Assembly (NCBI GenBank): GCA_030426685.1
Contig: JAUHYC010000002.1
Span: 62,001-126,000, forward strand
From: Alphaproteobacteria bacterium
GTDB taxonomy: Bacteria; Pseudomonadota; Alphaproteobacteria; Rhodobacterales; Rhodobacteraceae
DNA length: 64,000 nucleotides
Direction: 5' to 3'
Positions 1-9,281 of the stretch are shown in pieces (the first letter of the stretch is position 1; every line of letters starts with the position of its first letter). The position numbers were made by a program, and so were the translations under genes. The notes under the pieces were generated by a model that did no database searches, was not told the DNA's origin, and saw only the letters and a program-made list of their open reading frames with translations.

Positions 1-228
1 TGCCCGCTCGTCCGATCCGTTTTCTGCCAATGCCGACAGAATCGCATCTCCCAGCGCCTCGGCCTGGCTGGCATCCCGCGCCTTGCGGTATTCGTTGAAC
101 GCAGCCCCACCGACTATGGCAACCACGGCGACGACACCGACCCAGCCCCAACGCCGCAATAGCAGGTACATGCGATCGCGGCGCACCTCTTCGGTGACCT
201 CATCAATAAAACTGTCGGCGTCGCTCAT
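1..228 (-). CDS. TPR-like single-pass membrane protein (3' part cut off by the window)
   Basis: An open frame on the minus strand starts with ATG at 228 and runs without a stop to the window edge, so only the first 76 residues are visible. It begins MSDADSFIDEVTEEVRRDR, has one hydrophobic segment at about residues 29-42 (WGWVGVVAVVAIVG) and continues into an alanine-rich helix. This layout (short acidic cytoplasmic N-terminus, one membrane helix, then helical repeats outside) is known from YfgM/TPR_21-type proteins, which act as chaperone-like periplasmic factors near the translocon or the BAM complex. The family call rests on the N-terminus only. It is divergent from the RND efflux operon, with about 226 bases between the two starts. 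Confidence 0.7.
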   Translation of the reverse strand, partial: MSDADSFIDEVTEEVRRDRMYLLLRRWGWVGVVAVVAIVGGAAFNEYRKARDASQAEALGDAILSALAENGSDERA

Positions 229-336
229 CCCTGCCCCCAGGCTCGTGTGTCCGGTTTTCTAGCGCCATGTCATACCCCGGCGTTGGGGCCAAGCCAAGTG
301 CTCGAATTCACACATTTGCACCGATGCCCCCGGGTC

Positions 337-369
337 TTGCGTAAAATAATAAAGCGAACTATTCAGTTC
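337..369 (+). promoter_or_regulatory. Putative promoter of the RND operon with an inverted repeat over the -10
   Basis: TTGCGT (337-342) and TATTCA (360-365) are separated by 17 bases. An inverted repeat GAACT-ATTC-AGTTC (356-369) covers the -10 element, which is where a dimeric repressor would bind. The transcript would start about 80 bases before the HlyD start codon. No regulator gene sits beside the operon, so the binding protein is unknown. The promoter was read by eye. Confidence 0.35.
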
Positions 370-454
370 AGTATGGAAAAGCCATGAACCCGACCCCATT
401 TCAAGGCATACACGCCGCAACCGGGTGGGCGATTTATTTTGGAGAAGACATCGC

Positions 455-1684
455 ATGCGTTTGATTTCAATCATCAACGCCGTATTGGTCGTTATCGCTC
501 TGTATTTCCTCGTTTTCGAACGTGATGCGCTGTTTGCCTTTGCTGGCCGCGGCGACGATCAGGCAAGCGCTGAGTCTGACGTCACGGAAGCCACCCTGGC
601 GCAATCAGCGGATGCGATCGGGGTTGTTGTCCTGCGCTCGACCGCGCGCGAAATCGGCAGTGCAGTGCAGCTACGCGGCCAGACAAAGGCAAACCGTCAG
701 GTTGAAGTGCTGGCCGAGACCACCTCGACGGTGGTGTCCGAACCCAAGCGTAAAGGTGCTTTTGTCGAGGCTGGCGATCTGCTCTGCGAGCTTGACCCCG
801 GCACCCGCCCCGCAAGCCTGGCCGAAGCTAAGGCCAGCAAGCTTGAGGCCGTAAGCCGTGTACCTGAGGCCGAGGCCCGCCTTCAGGAGGCCCACGCCCG
901 CGTGGCCGAGGCTGAAATTAACCTGAAAGCCGCACGCAAACTGTCGGAAACCGGGTTCGGCTCGGAAACCCGGCGAATCTCGAGCGAAGCTGAGATGAGC
1001 ACGGCCAAGGCCGGGGTCAAATCCGCCGAAGCCGGTCTGGAGGCCACGCAAGCCGGGATCGAGGCCGCCACTGCTGCCGTTGCCGCGGCACAACGCGAGA
1101 TGGAACGCCTGACGATTGAAGCGCCGTTCAAAGGTCTGCTGGAAAGCGACACTGCCGAGCTGGGCAGCCTCATGCAGCCCGGATCGCTCTGTGCGACGGT
1201 AATCCAACTTGATCCGATCAAGCTGGTGGGCTTTGTGCCTGAAACCGAAGTGAACCGCATCGTCGTCGGCTCGATGGCGTCGGCGCAACTGGTCACTGGC
1301 CTGCAGGTTGAAGGACGCGTCACCTTCCTCAGCCGCTCGGCCGATGAAACAACGCGCACCTTTGAGGTTGAAATCACCGTTCCCAACCCCGAATTGCTGA
1401 TCCGTGATGGGCAGACGGCGAATATCCAGATCGCGGCCGAGGGCGTCAAGGCGCATCTGCTGCCGCAATCCGCACTGACCCTGAACAATGAGGGTCAGCT
1501 TGGCGTGCGCACAGTTGTCGCCGACAACGTGGTTGACTTCGTGCCAATCCAGCTGCTGCGCGACACCGCAGATGGCGTCTGGGTTGGCGGATTGCCGGAA
1601 ACCTCGGACATCATCGTGATCGGGCAAGAATTCGTCACGCGTGGTGTGACTGTCGCGCCAACCTATAGGGAAGCATCGCAATGA
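455..1684 (+). CDS. RND efflux periplasmic adaptor (HlyD/MFP family)
   Basis: Membrane fusion protein of 409 residues linking an inner-membrane RND pump to an outer-membrane channel. An N-terminal hydrophobic anchor spans residues 4-20. Two half lipoyl motifs lie at about 85-113 and 221-251, flanking an Ala/Glu-rich coiled coil (about 120-220), and a beta-barrel and membrane-proximal part follows. This is the standard order for AcrA-like adaptors. I chose ATG 455 because GGAGAAG lies seven bases upstream; a GTG at 425 is in frame but has no such site. The stop overlaps the start of the pump gene by four bases (ATGA), so the two are translationally coupled. The substrate cannot be read from the sequence. 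Confidence 0.9.
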   Translation: MRLISIINAVLVVIALYFLVFERDALFAFAGRGDDQASAESDVTEATLAQSADAIGVVVLRSTAREIGSAVQLRGQTKANRQVEVLAETTSTVVSEPKRKGAFVEAGDLLCELDPGTRPASLAEAKASKLEAVSRVPEAEARLQEAHARVAEAEINLKAARKLSETGFGSETRRISSEAEMSTAKAGVKSAEAGLEATQAGIEAATAAVAAAQREMERLTIEAPFKGLLESDTAELGSLMQPGSLCATVIQLDPIKLVGFVPETEVNRIVVGSMASAQLVTGLQVEGRVTFLSRSADETTRTFEVEITVPNPELLIRDGQTANIQIAAEGVKAHLLPQSALTLNNEGQLGVRTVVADNVVDFVPIQLLRDTADGVWVGGLPETSDIIVIGQEFVTRGVTVAPTYREASQ

Positions 1685-4600
1685 CGGGTATCGTCAGTTG
1701 GGCCGCCGGCCGGGCCAGAATGGTTCTGGCCTTCATCGCGATCTCGCTGGTTATCGGCGGGTTCGCTTATGTCGGTCTGCCAAAAGAGGGTGAGCCGGAT
1801 ATCGAGATTCCGGCACTGTTTGTCTCGGTCTCATTTCCCGGCATCTCGGCTGAGGATTCCGAAAACCTGCTGATCAAGCCGATGGAAACCGAACTGGCGG
1901 ATCTGGACGGTCTCAAGGAAATGACTGCCACCGCCGCCGAGGGCTATGCCGGTATCGCGCTGGAGTTCGATTTCGGCTGGGACAAGACCGCCATCACTGC
2001 GGATGTGCGCGATGCCATGAACAGCGCCCAAGCCGATTTTCCGGACGGTGCTGAACAGTATACGCTGAACGAGATTAACTTCTCTGAGTTCCCTATTGTT
2101 ATTGTCAACCTCACCGGTCCGGTGCCAGAGCGCACCATGGCGCGCGTGGCCAAGGATCTGCAGGACGAACTGGAAGCACTGGATGCGGTACTTGAGGCGG
2201 GCATCGCCGGCAACCGGGACGAGATGCTCGAGGTTGTGATCGATCCCTTGCGGCTGGAGGCTTATAACGTCACTGCTGCCGAACTGATCAATGTAGTGCA
2301 GAACAACAACCAGTTGATCGCGGCGGGTGAGGTCGAGACAGAACAGGGCACGTTCTCGGTCAAAATTCCTTCGTCGTTCAAGACCGCGCAGGATGTCTAT
2401 GGCCTGCCGGTCAAGGTAAATGGTGACCGTGTGGTCACCTTGGGTGAACTGGCCGAGATCAACTATACGTTCGAGGACCGCGAAGGCACCGCGCGCTTTA
2501 ACGGCGAGCCCACCGTCGCTTTGCAGGTGGTGAAGCGCAAGGGCTTCAACCTGATCGACACGGTGGCGTTGGTCAAATCCACCGTTTCGGAGGCACAGAC
2601 CAAGTGGCCGGCCGAGTTGCAGGCCGCGGTCGATGTCGGCACCTCGAATGACCAAAGCCGCATCGTGGGCTCGATGGTCAGTCAGCTGGAAGGCTCGGTA
2701 CTGACAGCGATTGCGCTGGTGATGATCGTGGTTCTGGCGTCGCTGGGCACGCGAGCTGCGTTGCTGGTGGGTTTTGCGATTCCCACCTCGTTCTTGCTGT
2801 GCTTCGCCTTCCTCGCCGTGATGGGGGTCAGCATTTCGAACATTGTCATGTTCGGCCTGATCCTCGCCGTGGGTATGCTGGTCGACGGTGCCATCGTGGT
2901 AGTTGAATACGCCGATAAACGCATCAACGAAGGTGTCGGCCCGATGCACGCATATGTCGAAGCGGCACAGCGGATGTTCTGGCCCATCGTGTCGTCGACT
3001 GCCACAACGCTGTGTGCCTTCCTGCCCATGTTGTTCTGGCCTGGCATTCCGGGCGAGTTCATGGGGATGCTGCCCGTCACGCTGATCTTTGTTCTTTCGG
3101 CCTCGCTGATCGTTGCTTTGATCTATCTGCCGGTCATGGGCGGTGTGTCGGGGCGGATGAGCCGTAATTTCGACCGCAGCTCGAACTGGCTGCGGGCGCG
3201 CGCACCCTGGTGGGTGCGGGCATTGCTGGTGCCTCCGTCGCTCTACATGATTTTCCTTGGCGCGATGCAGATGCTGAACCCCGGCTATCTGCTGCCCGGC
3301 GGTGCACTCGCCGGGGCGCTCATGTTCCTGTTCGGCGCTTTTGCGGGTTCGGTCACGCTGAGCGCGGCCAAGATCCAGCGCGCCCCGGATGAGCATGTTC
3401 ATAACGCGAAAGAGCACACGCCATTCGGCTATGTCGTCAGGTTCCTTGTCGGCAATCCCATTATGCCGGTGGTTTCCATTGCGGTGGTCTTTGGCCTCGT
3501 ATTCTGGGTCACTTTCATCCTGTTCCCGCAGAATACGCGCGGCGTCGAATTCTTTGTTGAAAGCGAGCCGGAGCAGGCAACTGCCTATGTCCGCGCGCGC
3601 GGCAACCTGTCCCTGGCTGAGAAGGACCAAATGGTTCTTGAAGCCGAACGGGTGATCAGCGCCCATCCGGCCGTGATCAATGTATTTGCTTTCGCCGGTC
3701 AAGGTGGACTGAACCAAAACAACGGTGGCGCGAGCGCACCTGCGGATACAGTCGGCCGCGTTCAGTTTGAAATCATCCCCTGGGAAGACCGGCCGAACGT
3801 CTCGGAACCCATTGCCGGAGGCTTGTTCGATCGGCACGTCGTTGCTCCTGAATATGATGGCGATTACGTCCTGGACGAGTTGAATGCAGAGCTTGCGAAA
3901 ATCCCCGGTTTTGTTGTCGAGATTCTGGCGCTGGAACAAGGCCCCGCCTCGGCCAAACCCGTTCATTTGCGTATCAAAGGGGACAATTGGGAGGATCTGA
4001 CAACGGCGACTCTGGCCGCACGTGAGACCTTCGAACAGACCCCTGGCCTGATCAAGATCGAAGACACCCTGCCCCTGCCCGGCATCGACTGGCAAATCGA
4101 TGTGGACGTCGCCAAGGCGGGCCGTTTCGGGGCCGATGTCGCCACAGTTGGTGCCATGGTACAACTGGTCACCCGTGGCATCTTGCTGGGCGAAATGCGC
4201 CCGGATTCAACCGATGAAGAGGTTGAAATCCGCGTCCGCCTTCCCGATCACGACCGAGTGCTATCGACGCTGGATACGCTTAAGGTTCGCACCTTGGACG
4301 GGTTGGTGCCGCTTTCGAACTTCGTCACCCGCAAACCGGTGGCCAAGCTGGCCGAGATCAATCGCGTCGATCAGCAGCGCTATTACGATGTCAAAGCGGA
4401 TGTCGAACCGGGTTTGAGCAAGATCGTCACCACCGGCACGGACGGCAACGAGCAGCGTCTGGCAACAGTACGTGCGGTCGCCGATGGTGAAACACCGTCC
4501 GGTACGACCATCACCAATACCGATGGGACAGTATTTGAGCTTGTGCAGTTGACCGGTGCCGACAGCATCGACGCATTGCGCGCGACAATCGACAGCGGTG

Positions 4601-5460
4601 AGGCGCGTTTTGCGCTGATCAACCCAAACGAGCGGATCGCTGTGTTGACCGAATGGCTGCAATCCGATCCTTTCGCGCGCACGATAAGCTGGGAATGGAC
4701 CGGTGATCAGGAAGATCAGGCCGAAAGCCAGGCTTTCCTCTCTAGCGCGTTTCTGGCCGCGTTGGGCCTGATGTTCGTGATCCTTCTGGCGCAGTTCAAC
4801 TCGTTCTATAACTCGGTTCTGGTGCTGCTGGCGGTGGTGCTATCCACCACGGGCGTGCTGATCGGGATGATGGTGATGCAACAGCCGTTCTCGATCATCA
4901 TGACCGGGACAGGTATCGTCGCGCTTGCGGGGATCGTGGTAAACAACAACATCGTTCTGATCGACACTTATCAGGAATACAGCCGCTACATGCCCAAGAT
5001 CGAGGCGATCGTCCGCACGGCCGAGGCGCGTATCCGGCCGGTTCTGCTGACCACGCTGACGACGATGGCAGGCCTGACACCTATGATGTTCGGCTTGTCG
5101 CTGGACTTCATCGGCGGCGGCTATTCCATCAACAGCCCAACGGCGTTGTGGTGGAAGCAGCTGGCTACTGCCGTGGTGTTTGGGCTTGGTACCGCCACGG
5201 TCCTGACACTGATCGTCACGCCTTCTTTCCTTGCGTTGCGGGTGTGGATCACGACGTATGTGATCTGGATCGGCAAGGCGCTGGCCCGCGCCACTTCGGG
5301 GCAGTCCAGCAAGATTGCCCAGGACATGGCGATCGGCCAACACGCCCGGGATATGCAGGCCACCGAGATCGTGTGGAACGAAGGCGCGGCGGCACCCGAC
5401 GCGGAACCGACCGAAGAACCGGAGCATTCGTCCGGCCCGCCACTCAAAGCTGCTGAATGA
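1681..5460 (+). CDS. RND efflux permease with two insertions
   Basis: Proton-driven RND transporter of 1259 residues, roughly 200 longer than AcrB-type pumps. TM1 is at residues 12-33 and TM2-6 begin near 340. The TM4 motif LVDGAIVVVE keeps one of the two aspartates of AcrB (D402). The TM10 motif is VVNNNIVLID, with Asn where AcrB has the proton-relay Lys; Asn here is common in related pumps. Extra length sits in two places: two additional hydrophobic segments (about 510-532 and 536-560) between the halves, and about 70 extra residues (922-993) in the second periplasmic domain. The C-terminal tail is acidic and Pro/Glu-rich. It is the second gene of the operon and is followed by a strong terminator. 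Confidence 0.93.
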   Translation: MTGIVSWAAGRARMVLAFIAISLVIGGFAYVGLPKEGEPDIEIPALFVSVSFPGISAEDSENLLIKPMETELADLDGLKEMTATAAEGYAGIALEFDFGWDKTAITADVRDAMNSAQADFPDGAEQYTLNEINFSEFPIVIVNLTGPVPERTMARVAKDLQDELEALDAVLEAGIAGNRDEMLEVVIDPLRLEAYNVTAAELINVVQNNNQLIAAGEVETEQGTFSVKIPSSFKTAQDVYGLPVKVNGDRVVTLGELAEINYTFEDREGTARFNGEPTVALQVVKRKGFNLIDTVALVKSTVSEAQTKWPAELQAAVDVGTSNDQSRIVGSMVSQLEGSVLTAIALVMIVVLASLGTRAALLVGFAIPTSFLLCFAFLAVMGVSISNIVMFGLILAVGMLVDGAIVVVEYADKRINEGVGPMHAYVEAAQRMFWPIVSSTATTLCAFLPMLFWPGIPGEFMGMLPVTLIFVLSASLIVALIYLPVMGGVSGRMSRNFDRSSNWLRARAPWWVRALLVPPSLYMIFLGAMQMLNPGYLLPGGALAGALMFLFGAFAGSVTLSAAKIQRAPDEHVHNAKEHTPFGYVVRFLVGNPIMPVVSIAVVFGLVFWVTFILFPQNTRGVEFFVESEPEQATAYVRARGNLSLAEKDQMVLEAERVISAHPAVINVFAFAGQGGLNQNNGGASAPADTVGRVQFEIIPWEDRPNVSEPIAGGLFDRHVVAPEYDGDYVLDELNAELAKIPGFVVEILALEQGPASAKPVHLRIKGDNWEDLTTATLAARETFEQTPGLIKIEDTLPLPGIDWQIDVDVAKAGRFGADVATVGAMVQLVTRGILLGEMRPDSTDEEVEIRVRLPDHDRVLSTLDTLKVRTLDGLVPLSNFVTRKPVAKLAEINRVDQQRYYDVKADVEPGLSKIVTTGTDGNEQRLATVRAVADGETPSGTTITNTDGTVFELVQLTGADSIDALRATIDSGEARFALINPNERIAVLTEWLQSDPFARTISWEWTGDQEDQAESQAFLSSAFLAALGLMFVILLAQFNSFYNSVLVLLAVVLSTTGVLIGMMVMQQPFSIIMTGTGIVALAGIVVNNNIVLIDTYQEYSRYMPKIEAIVRTAEARIRPVLLTTLTTMAGLTPMMFGLSLDFIGGGYSINSPTALWWKQLATAVVFGLGTATVLTLIVTPSFLALRVWITTYVIWIGKALARATSGQSSKIAQDMAIGQHARDMQATEIVWNEGAAAPDAEPTEEPEHSSGPPLKAAE

Positions 5461-5466
5461 CCGAGA

Positions 5467-5498
5467 TCAGGGCCGGGTTTCCCGGCCCTGACTTTTTT
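5467..5498 (+). terminator. Rho-independent terminator of the RND operon
   Basis: A perfect 11-bp stem (TCAGGGCCGGG and CCCGGCCCTGA) with a TTT loop is followed by CTTTTTT, starting six bases after the permease stop. The T-run is on the plus strand only, so it serves the RND operon and not the convergent DUF2147 gene. Confidence 0.9.
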
Positions 5499-5504
5499 GG
5501 ACCA

Positions 5505-5912
5505 TCAACCTTTCAACCGCGACCATGTCTGATGTGCACAGACCAGATGCTCGCAGCCCTTGACCGTCAGACTGTCCCCCTGCAGCGTCATCTGCGGCAC
5601 CGTCTCGACATCGACCAACGGCACCCAGAATTCCCCGCCGCCATATTTACCGCCGCCTTTGCTGGCGACGTCCCAAAACAGCCGTTTACCGATATTCGGC
5701 GTCTGCACTTTTTTGCCTGAAGCATCGTACGCCGATTGAATCTGCCCGCAGAACTTGTCACCGCAGGCGGTGATCTTGATATGAGAGATCAGGTCCTTGC
5801 GATCCGGCTCGGTCTTCCAGACGCCCACGATTGGATCGGCGGCAGCCAACGATGGTATCAATAACAAGGCAACCACAGCTGACATACAGTATCTTTGCAG
5901 AAATCTACGCAT
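5505..5912 (-). CDS. DUF2147 family secreted protein
   Basis: A protein of 135 residues with a signal peptide (MRRFLQRY followed by a hydrophobic stretch, likely cleaved after SLAAA near residue 25). The mature part begins DPIVGVWKTEPDRK, carries the CGDKFCG motif, and ends with GCEHLVCAHQTW; this pattern is typical of DUF2147. Family members are periplasmic or exported and adopt a small beta-barrel fold; no reaction is established. The frame is open further upstream, but only the start at 5912 gives a signal peptide. It stands alone, convergent with the RND operon and downstream of the ABC exporter gene on the same strand. Confidence 0.8.
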   Translation of the reverse strand: MRRFLQRYCMSAVVALLLIPSLAAADPIVGVWKTEPDRKDLISHIKITACGDKFCGQIQSAYDASGKKVQTPNIGKRLFWDVASKGGGKYGGGEFWVPLVDVETVPQMTLQGDSLTVKGCEHLVCAHQTWSRLKG

Positions 5913-5964
5913 TCGAAATCCTCCGCAATTGCATGCTCCATCATAGCATATCGAAGGATACAGA

Positions 5965-7779
5965 TCAGGCAGCTTGTGCATCCGATTGCTGGCGGTTCCA
6001 AAGCTGGGCATAGCGCCCTTCACGTGCAAGCAACTCGTCATGGGTGCCCTGCTCGATGATTTCGCCGCGTTCCAGAACAACGATCCTGTCAGCCTCGGCA
6101 ATGGTGCTGAGGCGATGGGCGATGGTGATAACTGTCCGCCCTTCACCCGCACGCGCAAGAGCATCCTTGATGTCCTGTTCGGTGTCGGTATCCAGTGCCG
6201 AGGTCGCCTCGTCCAGCAACAGAATCGGCGGGTTCTTCAGCAGCGTCCGGGCTATGCCGACACGCTGTTTCTCACCACCCGAAAGTTTCAGTCCGCGCTC
6301 ACCGACCCTGGTGTCATAGCCTTCGGGCAGGCTGGTGATGAAATCATGAATTTGAGCAGCCTTGGCCGCCGCTTCCACATCCGCCTGGCTGGCCCCTTCG
6401 CGGCCATAGGCAATGTTGTACCGGATCGTATCGTTGAACAGGACCGTGTCCTGCGGCACAACCCCGATCGAGGCATGCAAGCTGGTCTGGCTGACATCGC
6501 GCACATCCTGCCCGTCGATTTGCAACGCGCCGCCGGTGACATCGTAGAACCGAAACAGCAGCCGCCCGATGGTCGACTTTCCTGACCCGGTGGCCCCGAC
6601 GATAGCAACGGTCTGGCCCGCCGGGACGGTCAGGGACACGCCTTTGAGGATTTCACGATCCGGCTCATATCCGAACCGCACATCCCTAAGCGTCACCTCG
6701 CCGCCATTGACGCTCAGGTTCGGTGCGCAGGGCTTGTCCTTGACCTCGGCGGGTTGTTCCAGCAGGTCGAACATCTGCCCCATATCCACCAGCGACTGAC
6801 GGATTTCACGGTAGACCGTACCAAGAAAGTTCAGTGGCACGGTGATCTGGATCATGTAGGCGTTGACCATCACGAAATCGCCCACGGTCAGGTTACCTTG
6901 CTGCACTCCAATCGCCGCCAGGACCATCACCCCGATCAAACCGCAGGTGATCAGGAAGGATTGGCCGAAGTTCAGAAACGCCAAAGAATACGCGGTCTTC
7001 AGCGCGGCCTTGGCATAGGCTTTCATCGACACGTCATAGCGGTCGGCTTCGCGCATTTCCGCGTTGAAATACTTGACCGTTTCAAAGTTCAGCAGGCTGT
7101 CGATGGCGCGTTGATTGGCCTCGGTGTCCTGATCGTTCATCTCGCGCCGCAGCTTCACGCGCCATTCGGTCACGGCAAACGTGAACCAGATATATAGCGC
7201 GATGGTGACCGCCACGACGACCAGATACCAGACATCGAACAGCCACATCAGAATGATGGCGACCAGCAGCAGTTCCAAAATCAGCGGCCCGATTGAGAAC
7301 AGCAGAAACCGCAGCAGGAACTCAACCCCCTTCACGCCACGTTCAATGATCCGGCTGAGCCCGCCGGTGCGCCGCGTGACATGGTATCGCATCGAAAGCT
7401 GGTGGATATGCTGGAACGTCTCAAGCGCCAGCGCCCGCAGCGCGCGCTGCCCGACCGGGGCAAACAGGGCATCGCGCAATTGTTGGAACCCAACCGTCAT
7501 CATCCGGGCGACACCATAGGCCACGGTCAGCCCCACCGCACCCAGCGCCAGCGGCGGCACGCCTTCGCCCGCCAACCCATCCACCGCGCCCTTGTAAAGG
7601 ATCGGGGTATAAACCGCGATCAGCTTGGCTAGCACCAACATCACCATAGCCAGCACCACGCGGCGCTTTACCCATGGCTCATCCTCGGGCCACAGATAAG
7701 GTGCCACCTTGCGGATCGTACGCCAGCCCGACCGGTGTTCGTCAGTGTCGGCTTGCAGGGGAGTAGATCGTCTCATCAC
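5965..7779 (-). CDS. Atm1/ABCB7-type ABC exporter (fused permease and ATPase)
   Basis: Half-transporter of 604 residues that should work as a homodimer in the inner membrane. The N-terminal part carries six membrane helices (about residues 40-330). The ATPase has Walker A GATGSGKST near 393-401, signature LSGGEKQRV near 497, Walker B ILLLDEATSALD near 517 and the switch IAHRLST near 550. The start MMRRSTPLQADTDEHRSGWRTIRKVAPYLWP and the substrate-site region NFETVKYFNAE match the Atm1/HMT group, which exports glutathione-linked sulfur species or metal-glutathione complexes. It is probably expressed alone or with the LysM gene upstream, although a hairpin lies between them. Confidence 0.9.
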   Translation of the reverse strand: MMRRSTPLQADTDEHRSGWRTIRKVAPYLWPEDEPWVKRRVVLAMVMLVLAKLIAVYTPILYKGAVDGLAGEGVPPLALGAVGLTVAYGVARMMTVGFQQLRDALFAPVGQRALRALALETFQHIHQLSMRYHVTRRTGGLSRIIERGVKGVEFLLRFLLFSIGPLILELLLVAIILMWLFDVWYLVVVAVTIALYIWFTFAVTEWRVKLRREMNDQDTEANQRAIDSLLNFETVKYFNAEMREADRYDVSMKAYAKAALKTAYSLAFLNFGQSFLITCGLIGVMVLAAIGVQQGNLTVGDFVMVNAYMIQITVPLNFLGTVYREIRQSLVDMGQMFDLLEQPAEVKDKPCAPNLSVNGGEVTLRDVRFGYEPDREILKGVSLTVPAGQTVAIVGATGSGKSTIGRLLFRFYDVTGGALQIDGQDVRDVSQTSLHASIGVVPQDTVLFNDTIRYNIAYGREGASQADVEAAAKAAQIHDFITSLPEGYDTRVGERGLKLSGGEKQRVGIARTLLKNPPILLLDEATSALDTDTEQDIKDALARAGEGRTVITIAHRLSTIAEADRIVVLERGEIIEQGTHDELLAREGRYAQLWNRQQSDAQAA

Positions 7780-7799
7780 GAACCTTAACTGCGGTCAGA

Positions 7800-7827
7800 G
7801 GATAGAACCTGGCCCCGAAGGGCCAGG
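7800..7827 (-). terminator. Hairpin with UUCG tetraloop downstream of the LysM gene
   Basis: Read on the minus strand, CCTGGCCC-TTCG-GGGCCAGG forms a perfect 8-bp stem capped by a stable UUCG loop, followed by TTCTATCC. It starts nine bases after the LysM stop and lies upstream of the ABC exporter start. The T-tract is weak, so it could be a terminator or an RNA-stabilising or attenuating hairpin. Confidence 0.6.
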
Positions 7828-7835
7828 ACAATACA

Positions 7836-9155
7836 TTATTCGGGTATGGTAAAAATCTGCCCTGGATAGATCAGATCGGGATCGCGGATGGAATTGCGGT
7901 TGGCATCAAACAATTTGACATAGAGCACACCATCCCCATACCGCTCACGCGAAATGGCCCAGAGCGTATCGCCTTTTTGAACCGTAACCGAGCGGATCGG
8001 CGCTGTGTTCGTAGTAGTGTCACCCGTCCCGGCCGCTTCCGCCGCGCGCAGCACCTCGACCGGCTCGCGTTTGAACGGTGTCTCGATCCTGCTGACCACG
8101 GTCCCGTCGGGCGCAACCTCGTCCACGCGCAGAGTATAGACGCCGGGGTCTATCCCCTCGACCGCGCCGCGCCATTGACCATCGGCAGCGGGAGGCAAAT
8201 CAGCCACCAGACGGTTGTCGAGATAGAGGCGTACAGCCGATCCATCCTGGGCACGTCCCGTCAACTCCACATCACCTGAATCGGAATATCCGATCGTATC
8301 CAAAGCGATCTGCTCTGGCGGGGTATCCTGCACGGTTGGTGGCTGAACCAGTTCAACCCCTTCTTCGCCCGACCGCAGAATGGCAACCTGTTGATCCGGC
8401 GCATCGCCTATTTCAGGTTGCTCTTCTTCCGGTTCGCGCTGGGGCTCGGGCTCTGCCTCGGCCTGTTCCGTGGCCAATGGCTCTGGGTCTTCGGTCACCT
8501 CTTCCGCCGCCTCCGTGGCTGAGGCGATCTCATCCGCGGCTTCGGCAGTTGTTTCCGCTTCGGCGACCTTAACGTCCGGTGCCTCTACCGACGGAGCGGT
8601 TTCCTCTGTGGCGGGCGGTGCTGGCAATGCGGCAATCAGATAGTCATCCGATCTTGCAGGCGCATCCCCACCCCGTGTTTCCAGAACCAGCCCCCGCACA
8701 GAATCCGCGAACGGGATCGTCACAAATTCGGCAAACTGACCGCTGCTATCGACGACAAAACTGTGCACAACCTCACCGTCGAGCAGAACGACAACCTCAA
8801 CCCCCGGTTCGGCATTACCCGACAACAGGGCATTTCCATCGGATTCCACGAATATCTGGTCCAATACCGGAGCGGCGGGGAACGGTGCAGAAATCTCCTC
8901 GCTCTCAGGCTCGGCCTCCGCCGTCTCGGTCGGCGTTTCTTCGGCTGGCTTCGGCACGTCTGCGACCTGTTCATCGTCTTGCTGAACGGTCTCCGGTTCC
9001 GCAACCCCAACTGCGTCAGGTGCGGCCTGCTCCTGCAATCCACCCCCAAAGATGCCCGACAGGTACAGTGCACCCGCCCCGAACACGACGACGAACCCGG
9101 CAACCAGCCCCCAGATGAAGGTGCCAGAGCTTCCGCTTCCCGAATTGGCGTTCAT
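7836..9155 (-). CDS. LysM-domain envelope protein with Ig-like repeats
   Basis: A protein of 439 residues. One membrane helix (about 11-32) anchors it. A long acidic Glu/Pro/Ala-rich linker contains Ig-like segments (for example VESDGNALLSGNAEPGVEVV and VELTGRAQDGSAVRLYLD). The C-terminus is a LysM domain from about residue 388 (VQKGDTLWAISRERYG through IYPGQIFTIPE), which binds peptidoglycan. The start at 9155 is preceded by AAAGGAAAAG, whereas an in-frame start 25 codons upstream has no ribosome site and adds no plausible domain. Proteins of this plan are common in Rhodobacteraceae; the likely role is wall binding or recruitment at the inner membrane. No enzyme domain is visible. Confidence 0.85.
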   Translation of the reverse strand: MNANSGSGSSGTFIWGLVAGFVVVFGAGALYLSGIFGGGLQEQAAPDAVGVAEPETVQQDDEQVADVPKPAEETPTETAEAEPESEEISAPFPAAPVLDQIFVESDGNALLSGNAEPGVEVVVLLDGEVVHSFVVDSSGQFAEFVTIPFADSVRGLVLETRGGDAPARSDDYLIAALPAPPATEETAPSVEAPDVKVAEAETTAEAADEIASATEAAEEVTEDPEPLATEQAEAEPEPQREPEEEQPEIGDAPDQQVAILRSGEEGVELVQPPTVQDTPPEQIALDTIGYSDSGDVELTGRAQDGSAVRLYLDNRLVADLPPAADGQWRGAVEGIDPGVYTLRVDEVAPDGTVVSRIETPFKREPVEVLRAAEAAGTGDTTTNTAPIRSVTVQKGDTLWAISRERYGDGVLYVKLFDANRNSIRDPDLIYPGQIFTIPE

Positions 9156-9281
9156 TCTTTTCCTTTCACCCCGCCCCGTAAATGCCCTGACTACCACGCA
9201 TTCTAACGGACGGTTGAGCCAGCCTATCAATCCCGCTATCAGGGGTCAAAACCCCGAACACAAGAGCAGAGAGACCGACTT

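Noticed and set aside
1831..4164. A 777-residue open frame antisense to the RND permease
   Set aside because: It has no recognisable motif, is His/Gln/Arg-rich as expected from the opposite strand of GC-rich coding sequence, and the plus-strand gene is unmistakable.
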